Of a stretch of DNA of 64,000 nt, positions 8,605-16,577 are shown in pieces. Source of the stretch: an uncultured Bacteroidales bacterium (GTDB lineage: Bacteria > Bacteroidota > Bacteroidia > Bacteroidales > Bacteroidaceae); NCBI GenBank assembly GCA_902786925.1, contig CADAEK010000002.1:62001-126000 (forward strand), read 5' to 3'. Both the position numbers and the translations under genes were made by a program. How positions within the stretch are numbered: the stretch's first letter is position 1; every line of letters begins with the position of its first letter. The notes beneath the pieces were generated by a model that was not told the DNA's origin, searched no databases, and saw nothing but the letters and a program-made list of their open reading frames with translations.

Positions 8605-9522
8605 TTATAGCAGCCAAGTGACAAGCAATGGGATGGACAACATGGACAGCAGGGTGGTGATGAACGTCACTTCGGTGATGAGTGTCGTGTCCTTGCCGTG
8701 ACGTAAGCATAAGATAGTGCCGTAGGTGGCTACAGGCATGGCAATCACCACTGTATTGATACCCACCACAAAAGAAGAGAACCATCCTGTCACTTGAAAT
8801 AGCAGATGAATCAAGATAGGCAGCACCGCCAATCGTAAGAGCGCGGTGACATACACCGTACCGTTGCCCAGCAGCGAACGCAGAGGCAGGTTCGACATTG
8901 ATGAACCAATGATGAGCAAGGCCGCAGGTACCGTGATGTTGCCAATCATCGTCAGCGGTTGGCTAATCCATGCGGGGATATCTTTGATTTCCAAGGCTAC
9001 GATGAGCATGGTCAGATATGCAGAAAGCATCGGAGTGCTGTAGAGCACCTTCTTCTTGAATTTGGGACCCTGCACCTCGTTCTTGCCCGTGATGAGCATG
9101 GTGCCTACGGTGAAGACCGTAAAGGTGTTCACCACATTCAGTACAGCCGCATAAAACACCGCTTCATGCCCAAAGATTGAAGCCACGATGGGGTATCCCA
9201 TGAACCCCACGTTGCCAAACATCAAGGCGAAGCCCACCGCGCCCTCGTCATCCCTCTTCTTGGTCAGAAAGCGTGGCAGGAGGAGTGCTGCAGCTGTCAG
9301 CAGCACATACGTAAGGGCACTGATGCCCAGTAAAGGTAAGATATAGTGCCGGTCGGGCAGTTCGCCCGTCATGGCAGAGGAGAGAATCAAAGCAGGGCAA
9401 GTGATGTCAATCACAATCTTCGACAGTTTCTTGTCGAACGTCCCGCCCATATATCCCAGTTTGCCCGCGATGTATCCCACCACAACAATGGCAAACAGCA
9501 TCAGCATGACCTGTCCAATCAT
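8605..9522 (-). CDS. AEC family transporter (auxin-efflux-carrier type permease)
   Basis: The 305-aa integral membrane protein has about ten hydrophobic helices in two halves. The motifs fit the AEC/Mem_trans family: KIVIDITCPALILSSAM near residue 35, FGNVGFMGYPIVASIFG near 107, and a second half starting TVPAALLIIGSSM near 197. Members carry organic anions such as malate or amino-acid derivatives, so the substrate is open. It lies 67 bp downstream of the small HTH-like gene on the same strand, so the two may form one transcription unit. It converges on the DMT exporter with only 67 bp between them. Confidence 0.85.
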   Translation of the reverse strand: MIGQVMLMLFAIVVVGYIAGKLGYMGGTFDKKLSKIVIDITCPALILSSAMTGELPDRHYILPLLGISALTYVLLTAAALLLPRFLTKKRDDEGAVGFALMFGNVGFMGYPIVASIFGHEAVFYAAVLNVVNTFTVFTVGTMLITGKNEVQGPKFKKKVLYSTPMLSAYLTMLIVALEIKDIPAWISQPLTMIGNITVPAALLIIGSSMSNLPLRSLLGNGTVYVTALLRLAVLPILIHLLFQVTGWFSSFVVGINTVVIAMPVATYGTILCLRHGKDTTLITEVTFITTLLSMLSIPLLVTWLL

Positions 9523-9589
9523 ATGTTCCCTCCAAGATAACTCTGTCTTTGGAGCACGTTGGTGTTCACTCTGTTTCTCAAAACGAAAG

Positions 9590-9793
9590 TCATTGAATAA
9601 TACCCCTCCTAATCAGTTCGGGGATAATCGAACGAGCCTCACGGTCTGTGTGACGAGCTCCATGCGCGATTCTGTATGCTCTGTCTGGCGTACAGCCGCA
9701 GATCTCGGCAATCTCCTCATACACACGGCTCTTATGGGAGCGCTTGTATGGATGGAACCACAATAGGAAGCGTTGCTGTAAGTTCTTTTTCAT
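9590..9793 (-). CDS. Small basic HTH-like protein, function unknown
   Basis: This 67-aa protein is rich in Arg and Lys. The core SRVYEEIAEICGCTPDRAYR is what a helix-turn-helix looks like: a helix (YEEIAEICG), a turn (CTP), and a recognition-type helix (DRAYRIAHG). A second amphipathic helix (REARSIIPELIRRGII) ends the protein. A TAACTTTG -7 element lies about 78 bp upstream (9871-9878), which supports expression. It precedes the AEC transporter gene and could regulate it. I do not recognise a named family; short proteins of this shape may be DNA-binding regulators. Confidence 0.6.
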   Translation of the reverse strand: MKKNLQQRFLLWFHPYKRSHKSRVYEEIAEICGCTPDRAYRIAHGARHTDREARSIIPELIRRGIIQ

Positions 9794-9870
9794 GAGTGTA
9801 GTTAGATATAGTTCGTGTTTGTAATGCCTTCTAATAAAACCAACTCACATTCTTCCCTTCAGAATCGCTG

Positions 9871-9878
9871 CAAAGTTA
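9871..9878 (-). promoter_or_regulatory. Bacteroidetes -7 element upstream of the small HTH-like gene
   Basis: TAACTTTG on the minus strand, 77 bp before the start at 9793. No clear TTTG box at 19-21 bp upstream was seen. It lies in an AT-rich gap (9794-10045) that holds no other gene. Confidence 0.5.
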
Positions 9879-10045
9879 CATATTATTTTTAAGTTCATAA
9901 TCTTTTGTAAGAATATTATTTTTGAGGGATGTGATTTTTTTCTATCTCAAACGACTTTATTATTCGTATAATGGTAAGTACGTATGTGAAACGTAAACGT
10001 TGAGTGTAGGAGACCAGCCTTCACCTCAACAGCACCTCTCACCTT

Positions 10046-11212
10046 TCACTTGCCTTGGGTTTTGGCCAACCGTTCATATCGGTGGCAGAAGATGACGTAG
10101 CAGATGATGCCGCCAGCAGCCATCAGGAAGCCAGGCAAAGCCGTGTAATTGTACGTCTGTCCCGCTGTCAAGGGGATGCCGCCAAGGTAGGCGCCAATGG
10201 CATTGCCAAGGTTGAATGCCAGTTGCACCATGCATCCTGCTAATAAGTCGCTGCCTTTGCTGAAGCGGAGCAGCAGCAGTTGCTGTGGAGCGCTCACGCC
10301 AAATAGGCAGAAAGTGGTGATGAACATGAGTGCCACGCTAATCCACGCTATATGGCTGAGGAAGAAGATGCCGAGAAGACTGCAGAACATGATGATTTCC
10401 AAAAGCTTTCCCGTATGGCCTGGTCCCATCTTGTCGCTCAGTGTGCCACCAGTCATGTTGCCCACCACCATGCCTGCACCTGCAATGACCGACATGGCAG
10501 GCAGAAGTGCCGCTGCGATGCCCGAGTAGTCGGTGAGCAGTGGCGCATAATAGCTGAAGTAGCAGAACACGCCGCCGTTTCCCAGCAGGGTGGCCCCAAT
10601 CATGAGCCAGGGTGCCAGCGACTTCAAGAAACGGAACTGCCCCTTGATGCCAATGTCGGGGATGGCCTCCATCGTGGGGATGAAGCGGCAGATGAATAGC
10701 AGGGTGACTAATCCCCAAATGGAACTGAAACCGAAGATATAGCGCCACGATGCCACTTGGCAGATGAATGTGCCGAACGGGATGCCGATGAGGTTTGCCA
10801 CCGTCATGCCCGAGCACATGATGGCCACCGCCGTTGCTGCCTTCCGTCCTCCTGCCAGCCGTTCTGCTATGATGCTGCCCACACCGAAATAAGCGCCATG
10901 AGGCAGACCCGCCACGAATCGCATGGCAAGCATTGAATAATACTCTGGGCAGAATGTCATGGCCACCGATGCAGCGATGTACACGCACATCAGGGTGATG
11001 GAAATCCGTTTTAGCGGCCATGTGCGCATAAACGCCACCATCATGGGTGCACCTACGCATACGCCCAGCGCATAACTGGAAATCAAGTGCCCGGCTTCCG
11101 AGATGCTCACTCCGAAATCGACAGCCATAAAGGGCAAAATGCCCATCATCACAAATTCAGTCACTCCCAGCCCAAACGTGCCGAAGGCGAGTGTCATTAA
11201 AGCTTTCTTCAT
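10046..11212 (-). CDS. MFS efflux transporter (AraJ/DHA1 type)
   Basis: The 388-aa protein has twelve predicted membrane helices. The N-terminal GLGVTEFVMMGILPFMA matches the start of DHA1 sugar-efflux/drug transporters of the AraJ/YdhP group, and GLPHGAYFGVGSIIAERL near residue 108 is the conserved helix 4-5 region. It starts 32 bp after the response-regulator gene on the same strand. A kinase-regulator-MFS operon is therefore likely, in which the two-component system may control this exporter. The substrate is unknown. Confidence 0.85.
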   Translation of the reverse strand: MKKALMTLAFGTFGLGVTEFVMMGILPFMAVDFGVSISEAGHLISSYALGVCVGAPMMVAFMRTWPLKRISITLMCVYIAASVAMTFCPEYYSMLAMRFVAGLPHGAYFGVGSIIAERLAGGRKAATAVAIMCSGMTVANLIGIPFGTFICQVASWRYIFGFSSIWGLVTLLFICRFIPTMEAIPDIGIKGQFRFLKSLAPWLMIGATLLGNGGVFCYFSYYAPLLTDYSGIAAALLPAMSVIAGAGMVVGNMTGGTLSDKMGPGHTGKLLEIIMFCSLLGIFFLSHIAWISVALMFITTFCLFGVSAPQQLLLLRFSKGSDLLAGCMVQLAFNLGNAIGAYLGGIPLTAGQTYNYTALPGFLMAAGGIICYVIFCHRYERLAKTQGK

Positions 11213-11244
11213 TACAATTATTTAATTGTCAGCTGCTAATTATT

Positions 11245-12015
11245 TTAAGAGTCCAGCCACTTCTTTACGGCAGCCACCTTGTCGCGGCTGATGATGATGT
11301 CGGTGTGGGGGTACCCTTTCAGGTGGATGCGCATCTTGCCGAGGAAGAAGGTGGAGAGTTTCTCGATGGCAGAGGCATTGACGATAAACTGGCGGTTGGC
11401 GCGGATGAAACGCGCCGGATCTAGCTGGTTTTCCAGCTCGTCGAGGGTGGTGTTGAGCGTATGGGTCTTGCCCGTTGTGGTGTATAGATGCACCACGCCA
11501 TCTTTGATGCCAATGTGGCTCACCTCGTTGGTCGGCACCACCATGAACGTGTCCCGGTAGCTAATCAGGAAGCGCTCGCGGTAGCGAATGCTCTGGCTCT
11601 TCACCGATGCCAGCAGTTGCGCGATGGCATCAGTGGAAGATGACAGGCGACCGTTGCTTGTTGACCGTTGCCCTTCAACCTTCACCAGCGCAGCTTTCAG
11701 CTCCTCTGCATCGATGGGCTTCAGCAGATAGTCGATGCTGTTGAACTTGAAAGCTTGAATGGCATACTCGTCGTAGGCGGTTGTGAAGATGATGGGGAGG
11801 GAAGAGGGAACCGTTCTCAGACTCTCGAAACTCAATCCGTCGCCCAGTTGGATGTCCGACAGAATCAGGTCCACATCGCCTTTGGACTGTTCCGTGAAGA
11901 ATGCCCTCACCTCGGCATTGCTGGTGGCAATGCCCGCCAGTTCATGCTCGCCCTCAATCATTCGCTTCAGGCGGTCCGCACTGCTTTGTTCGTCTTCAAT
12001 AATCAGAATCTTCAT
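11245..12015 (-). CDS. LytTR family response regulator
   Basis: The 256-aa regulator has a receiver domain at 1-120 and a LytTR DNA-binding domain at about 150-253. The receiver shows acidic residues IIEDE at 5-9, phospho-acceptor Asp in VDLILSDIQLGDG, Thr in IIFTTAYDEYA and Lys in YLLKPI. The LytTR segment includes RFIRANRQFIVNASAIEKL. It overlaps the kinase gene by four bases (stop/start overlap), which indicates translational coupling. LytTR regulators bind paired direct repeats upstream of target promoters; no such site was identified here. Confidence 0.92.
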   Translation of the reverse strand: MKILIIEDEQSSADRLKRMIEGEHELAGIATSNAEVRAFFTEQSKGDVDLILSDIQLGDGLSFESLRTVPSSLPIIFTTAYDEYAIQAFKFNSIDYLLKPIDAEELKAALVKVEGQRSTSNGRLSSSTDAIAQLLASVKSQSIRYRERFLISYRDTFMVVPTNEVSHIGIKDGVVHLYTTTGKTHTLNTTLDELENQLDPARFIRANRQFIVNASAIEKLSTFFLGKMRIHLKGYPHTDIIISRDKVAAVKKWLDS

Positions 12016-12809
12016 CGGTTCGTAGAAATGAGTGGAATGGTGACGCTGTAGTTCTCTGGAGTGTTACTGATGACCACCTTCTTTCGGGTCAGCAACCGGT
12101 AGCGCTCCACGATGTTGTGGTGTCCCATGTGGGTAGAGTCCGTCGAAGCCACCAGCTGTTTGTGGTTGCTGACGGTGATGCGTTTCTTGTCCGCTGTGAT
12201 GCTGATAATGAGCGGATGGCTCAGTGTGTGCTCATTATGCTTAATCGCATTCTCTATCAGCATCTGCAAGGCGGCAGGCGGCAGTCCTCCCTTCCGTTGG
12301 GTCACATCGGGCGCAATCCGCACCTGTACGCTCTCGCCAAATCGTTGCTGCAGCAAGGCGAGATACTTGTCGAGAAACGCCAATTCCTCTTGAAGCGTCA
12401 CCGTCTCGTGGTCGAGGTGCGACAGCGTGTATCTGTACACCTTCGAGAGGTTCATCAAATACGCCGAAGCACGTTTAGAGTCCACCTCAATCAAGTCGGC
12501 AAGGATGCTGAAGTTGTTGAACACAAAGTGTGGGCTCAACTGGTTCTCCAGCGCTTGCAGGCGGAAGCGGTCTCGTTCCCTCTCCGTCTTTCCGCGTGAG
12601 TGCCAGTAGTAGAGTGTCACCACCGCTGAGAACAGGCAGCAAGCAGAGTAGTCCACCAGCACCATCCACGAGTTCCAGGGCCAGCCATATTTCCATGCTT
12701 CCCTGAAACCTTCGTCCGTCAGCAGCCACATGGCGTAGTAGAACAGCAGGCCTATCACCGCTGTTCCCAGCACCAGGAGTACTCCGTGTATGATTCGTTT
12801 CGCTTTCAT
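12012..12809 (-). CDS. Sensor histidine kinase, LytS/YehU (His_kinase) type
   Basis: The 265-aa kinase has two membrane segments (about 8-30 and 45-65) and no large extracellular domain. The His_kinase family core follows: QLSPHFVFNNFSILADLIEV carries the phospho-accepting His, and LPPAALQMLIENAIKHNEH is the N-box of the ATPase domain. The usual glycine-rich lid is reduced. It is the first gene of a kinase-regulator-MFS operon. A TATCTTTG -7 element ends only eight bases before the ATG, so the mRNA may be almost leaderless if that promoter is real. The input signal is unknown. Confidence 0.9.
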   Translation of the reverse strand: MKAKRIIHGVLLVLGTAVIGLLFYYAMWLLTDEGFREAWKYGWPWNSWMVLVDYSACCLFSAVVTLYYWHSRGKTERERDRFRLQALENQLSPHFVFNNFSILADLIEVDSKRASAYLMNLSKVYRYTLSHLDHETVTLQEELAFLDKYLALLQQRFGESVQVRIAPDVTQRKGGLPPAALQMLIENAIKHNEHTLSHPLIISITADKKRITVSNHKQLVASTDSTHMGHHNIVERYRLLTRKKVVISNTPENYSVTIPLISTNR

Positions 12810-12817
12810 CTTGGGTG

Positions 12818-12825
12818 CAAAGATA
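12818..12825 (-). promoter_or_regulatory. -7 element very close to the kinase start codon
   Basis: TATCTTTG on the minus strand ends eight bases before the ATG at 12809. The nearest TTG box is about 24 bp upstream, longer than the usual 19-21. Confidence 0.4.
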
Positions 12826-12968
12826 CAAACTATTGTTTAAAGTACGTTGCAAAAAAGCGTGTGAAACGGAATAAATGAAGGTTCAACTGACACTCCCTTT
12901 CATTCGTGCGGCCAGACAGAGAACTGCCTGGCCGCCGCTGATGAGGTTCGTTGCTGAATTTAAATAAA

Positions 12969-13010
12969 TCCCTCGCTCTCCCTGTTGAGGGTGACGAGGG
13001 AATGGGGATG
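12969..13010. repeat. C/G-rich imperfect palindrome, copy 1 of a dispersed family
   Basis: A C-rich arm (CTCTCCCTGTTGAGGG core) is followed by a GACGAGGGAATGGGG arm. It lies between the outer-membrane barrel gene and the kinase gene. Compare 16005, 24179, 35643 and 39773. Confidence 0.4.
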
Positions 13011-13029
13011 TGAAAGGTGGAAGGTGACT

Positions 13030-15987
13030 TTACCAGCCGCCCCACTCACCGAAGCCTCCGCCCCAGCTCTCGTGGTGCTGCTTGTCGGTGCCCATCGCGT
13101 TCTTGCCTCCCAGGATGTTGAATCGGTAGATGGCGCGGAGCATGCCGTACTGGTAGATAGCATTGTGGCGTGAGTCTGTGCGCATGAGGGCTGAGATGTT
13201 TCTGCTGATATTGGTCTGCTGTCCCAGGATGTCGTTGACCTCAAGCATGATGGTGAGGGCACGTCCTTTGAGAAACGAGTGCGACACCTGTGCGTTCCAC
13301 AGCAGTTCGTTGGTGTTCATTTCCTTTGCGGAATAGCCCCTTCGACTGCTCATGCCAATGTCTGTGTTTAGGGATGTTCCCCATGGGGTGGTCCATTCCA
13401 GTTCTGCGCCGTAGGAGAAGTCGTAGGTCTTGATGTTTCCCATCTCGTTCATGTTGTTCTTGGAGCGCACGTGGTTGAGTCGTCCGTTGATTGAGGCGCT
13501 GAACTTCTCTGTGCGGTAGGAGAATTCGAGTCCTGTGTCGAGGTCGATGCTGCGGGTGATGGATTTGGTGCCTGCTGCATCGTCGTCGCCCGTTGCGTTG
13601 GTGTAGAAGCCCACATGGCGTGAGTAGTCGCCTCCCAGGTCGATGTCGAGGTTGAAGGCCTTGGCTTTGCCCAGTCCTGTGTTGAACCCGATGCCGCCTC
13701 CGCTGTTCCAGTTGCCATTGATGTTCATCGGCATGGTGGTGCGCACACCGGTCTGGTTGTCGAAGGTGGTTTTGTTGTCGATGCTGTTGCGTGTGGCATT
13801 GAGCCAGAACCAGGAGTAGATGCCCCGTTGCTGTTCAGCGTTGTAGGTGTTGAAGTTGGCAAATACGTTGTGTGAGAATGAGGGCTTCAGCTCAGGATTG
13901 CCCTTGGTGATGACGAGCGGGTTGGAGTCGTCCTTGATGTCGAGCAGGTTGGTCATGCTGGGCTGTCGGGGGCGTCCGTTGTAGCGTACGTGAAGGTTGG
14001 TCTGCTTGTCGAAGTTCCAGCGCAGGTTGACGCGTGGCGCGATGTTGAACACGTTGCGTGTGATTTCTGGGTATGTGTGGCCCATGTACTGATAGTTGAG
14101 GGTGGTGCGCTGCGGGATGAAGTCGAGTCCCATGCTGAAGTTGTAAGCCTGTCGCACCTTGCGGAAGCTGAGGTTGATGGTCTGGGTGTAGTTGCGGTAC
14201 TCTGAGAATTGGCTGAGGCGCTTGGCGGTGGGGTCGGTTCCGTCCAGCGCGAATTTCATCTCGTCCATGAATTGCAGCACCGCGTGGATGTTATACCGGT
14301 TGTTGGCCATGCTTTGCGCAAGGGTCTGGTAGGCGTCCGACTCGTAGATGTAGGCACGGCGGTCGTTCTTGCTGTAGCTGTAGTCGTACGTGTAGCTGAG
14401 CTGCAGGTAGGTGCGGTTGGCCACAGGCTCGCTGTAGGTGAACTGTCCTTGTATGCCGTAGTTCTTGGTGGGCGTGTCGTAGTAGCGGTTGTTCCGCTGG
14501 TCTGTGCCCTGGGTGTTGTAGGTGATTTGAGCGGCAGAGAGTTGCTTGCTCTTGCCGTCGCTGTAGTTTCCGCTTACGCGCAGGGTGAGGTTGCGGCCTT
14601 TGCTGTTCAGTCTGCGGTTGGCCTGCAACTCTCCGTTCATGCTGGTGCTGGTGTTTTCGTTCATGTTGCGGCTGTTGTTCGTGTTGACCACGATGTCCAC
14701 CAGCCGGTAAAGGATGGTGTCGTTGGGGTCTTCACGGTAGGAGCCTGATGAGGCGTTTCCCCTTCCTCGGTTGTGTGAATAGGTGAAGTTGGGGCGGAAG
14801 ATGATGTTCGTCATGGTGTCGGGTTTCCATTCGAGGCGGAAGTTGCCCGTGACACGCTGGTTGGAGGTGAAGTTCTTGCTGCGGTCTTCGTTGAACTTGG
14901 CCAGCGTGGCGTTGAAGTATTCTGTGGAGGAGGCGTTCTCGTTGTCGCTGCCGTCGTAGCGGTAGCGCACGCTGCCGCCTGTTTCCAGTTTGGGCTTGGC
15001 TGTGGCGAAGTTGCCTCCTGCTTCCTTGCTGCTGCGCAGTCCTTGGTTGCCCCAGCCCCAGCGTCCGCCTCCACCTCCGAAGCCCATGTCGGCCACGTTG
15101 TTGGCGCTTCCCAGCAGGGTGGCCTGAAAGTCTTCCTTGAAGTGGTTCACGTTGAAGCGCTCGGCATACCGGTTCTTGGTGCCGGCTCCCAGGTTCACAT
15201 TGCCGTACCAGCCGTTCTTCATGCCTTTCTTTACGGTCAGGTCCAGCACCGTCTCCTCTTCGCCATCGTCGATGCCGGTCACGCGGGCCAGGTCGCTCTT
15301 CCGCTCATAGGTCTTCAGCTGGTCTATCATCTCGGTGGGGATGTTCTTCATCGCCACTTCCTTGTCGTTGAGGAAAAACTCCTTGCCATCGACCAGGATC
15401 TTGCTGACCTTCTTGCCGTTGATGGTGATGTTGCCGTCCTTGTCCACCTTAGCGCCAGGCAACTGCTTGACCAGCGCCTCAAGGGTGGACCCTTCGGGCA
15501 CACGGTAGGCGGCGGTGTTGTACACCAGCGAGTCGCCCGATACGGCCACTTTGGCCACATGGGCGGTTACTTCTGCCGACTTCAGCAAGATGGCGTCGGC
15601 CGACATGGTGATGTAGCCGAGCTGCACATCTCCTTTCTTCTGCGTGTTCAGGTTGACATCGACGTGCTTTGTAGTGAAGCCTACGAATGAAATCTTCAGC
15701 GTATATTCTCCCTTCTGCACATCCTTGAAGGTGAACTCGCCCATGGAGCCTGTTGTCTTGCCCTCCACGAAGGTGCTGTCGGGCAGGGACAGCAACTGTA
15801 TGGTGGCTGCCACGACGGCCTCGCCCGTTTCCTTCTCAATCACACTGCCACTGATGTTGAACGAGTTCCGTTCTGCGGTTTCAGGGGTCTCTTCGGTCTC
15901 CACAATTGCCGGAGCCAGTTGCTTCTGCCCATACATGCTGGCGGCTGCCAGCAGGGCTCCAATCATCCACGTAAATAGTCTTTTCAT
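13030..15987 (-). CDS. Large outer-membrane beta-barrel protein, TonB-receptor-like (OMP_b-brl_3)
   Basis: The 985-aa protein has a signal peptide (ending MYGQ), then a CarboxypepD_reg-like beta-sandwich at about 43-130 (FNISGSVIEKETGEAV, GSMGEFTFKDV). A plug-like domain follows at 145-260 (PEGSTLEALVKQLPGAKVDK, KILVDGKEFFLN), then a long barrel with a Gly/Trp-rich insertion near 300. The C-terminus is an unusual Gly/Trp tail (ESWGGGFGEWGGW). This architecture fits OMP_b-brl_3 proteins, which resemble SusC/TonB receptors but usually lack a SusD partner, and none is present. The LytS/LytTR genes follow on the same strand after 220 bp. The ligand is unknown. Confidence 0.85.
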   Translation of the reverse strand: MKRLFTWMIGALLAAASMYGQKQLAPAIVETEETPETAERNSFNISGSVIEKETGEAVVAATIQLLSLPDSTFVEGKTTGSMGEFTFKDVQKGEYTLKISFVGFTTKHVDVNLNTQKKGDVQLGYITMSADAILLKSAEVTAHVAKVAVSGDSLVYNTAAYRVPEGSTLEALVKQLPGAKVDKDGNITINGKKVSKILVDGKEFFLNDKEVAMKNIPTEMIDQLKTYERKSDLARVTGIDDGEEETVLDLTVKKGMKNGWYGNVNLGAGTKNRYAERFNVNHFKEDFQATLLGSANNVADMGFGGGGGRWGWGNQGLRSSKEAGGNFATAKPKLETGGSVRYRYDGSDNENASSTEYFNATLAKFNEDRSKNFTSNQRVTGNFRLEWKPDTMTNIIFRPNFTYSHNRGRGNASSGSYREDPNDTILYRLVDIVVNTNNSRNMNENTSTSMNGELQANRRLNSKGRNLTLRVSGNYSDGKSKQLSAAQITYNTQGTDQRNNRYYDTPTKNYGIQGQFTYSEPVANRTYLQLSYTYDYSYSKNDRRAYIYESDAYQTLAQSMANNRYNIHAVLQFMDEMKFALDGTDPTAKRLSQFSEYRNYTQTINLSFRKVRQAYNFSMGLDFIPQRTTLNYQYMGHTYPEITRNVFNIAPRVNLRWNFDKQTNLHVRYNGRPRQPSMTNLLDIKDDSNPLVITKGNPELKPSFSHNVFANFNTYNAEQQRGIYSWFWLNATRNSIDNKTTFDNQTGVRTTMPMNINGNWNSGGGIGFNTGLGKAKAFNLDIDLGGDYSRHVGFYTNATGDDDAAGTKSITRSIDLDTGLEFSYRTEKFSASINGRLNHVRSKNNMNEMGNIKTYDFSYGAELEWTTPWGTSLNTDIGMSSRRGYSAKEMNTNELLWNAQVSHSFLKGRALTIMLEVNDILGQQTNISRNISALMRTDSRHNAIYQYGMLRAIYRFNILGGKNAMGTDKQHHESWGGGFGEWGGW

Positions 15988-16004
15988 TGAGTTTATGTTG
16001 TTGG

Positions 16005-16052
16005 TTCCCTCCCAACCTTCCTCAAGAGGGGAAGGAGTGGCGAGGGGAGAAT
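16005..16052. repeat. C/G-rich imperfect palindrome, copy 2
   Basis: CCTTCCTC pairs with GGGGAAGG around a 4-base loop, followed by a GGCGAGGGGAGAAT arm that resembles the right arm of the copies at 12969 and 39773. Confidence 0.4.
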
Positions 16053-16268
16053 AGTAATGATGGGGGAGTGAAAGGGAAGTGGACTATCAAATGAATGGGG
16101 AAGTTAAAATGACGATACCTTTTACATTGTCGATGAGTACGCTTACTGCATCTTTGACATTTTTCACCTCCGTATGAATCATTCGTGATGACCAAAGCTA
16201 CCATTTCCATTTCTCATTTCACTTCTTCTTTCATCCCCCTTTTCCTGTAGTTAATTTGCTTTCGAGTG

Positions 16269-16276
16269 CAAAGTTA
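16269..16276 (-). promoter_or_regulatory. -7 element of the outer-membrane barrel gene
   Basis: TAACTTTG on the minus strand, about 280 bp upstream of the start at 15987. No good -33 box was seen. Confidence 0.4.
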
Positions 16277-16418
16277 TATGATACGCGCGTGGGCAGATGA
16301 GGAAAAGTCGGTGAAACGGGAAAAATGCAAGGTGAAACGGAGTGTTCGCTTCCTCGCTGGCAGCGTCGACCTTTGCCCGTCAGTGGAGTGCTCGCTTGCC
16401 CACTCGGGCAGTTGTTCA

Positions 16419-16519
16419 TAAGTTTGGAATTATTTTTTGTAAGTTTGAAATTATTTTTTCTAAGTTTAGAAAAATATTTTGCAAGTTTAGAAAAATTATT
16501 CGTAAGTTAAGAATAAGTG
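16419..16519. repeat. Five degenerate AT-rich 21-bp direct repeats upstream of GH95
   Basis: Units starting at 16419, 16440, 16461, 16482 and 16503 share a TAAGTTT(A/G)GAAA core followed by a run of T. The period of about 21 bp is two helical turns, so the motifs face the same side of the DNA. They end nine bp before the -33 box of the GH95 promoter. This layout suits activator binding, but it is not proof. Confidence 0.75.
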
Positions 16520-16528
16520 TACAGATTG

Positions 16529-16560
16529 TTTGGAGGTGTGTGGGGAATGGCATAACTTTG
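16529..16560 (+). promoter_or_regulatory. Promoter of the GH95-DUF3237 operon
   Basis: TTTG at 16529-16532, an exactly 20-bp spacer, then TAACTTTG at 16553-16560: a full match to the Bacteroidetes consensus. The start codon is at 16578. Confidence 0.8.
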
Positions 16561-16577
16561 TGGGAAAATATAGTGTT

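Larger units (their letters stand above)
15988..16577. other. 590-bp intergenic regulatory region
   Basis: No convincing gene was found. It holds a C/G-rich palindrome (16005-16052), a TAACTTTG -7 element for the barrel gene on the minus strand (16269-16276, implying a leader of about 275 nt), the 21-bp AT-rich repeats (16419-16519) and the GH95 promoter (16529-16560). Confidence 0.6.

Noticed and set aside
14043-15690. Long plus-strand frames opposite the barrel gene (14209-14748, 15043-15690)
   Set aside because: They are mirror frames of a GC-rich gene on the other strand, with low-complexity Val/Gly/Ala-rich peptides.
16022-16210. 62-codon minus-strand frame upstream of the barrel gene
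   Set aside because: It covers the C/G-rich palindrome and lies in the probable leader; the peptide has no family features.
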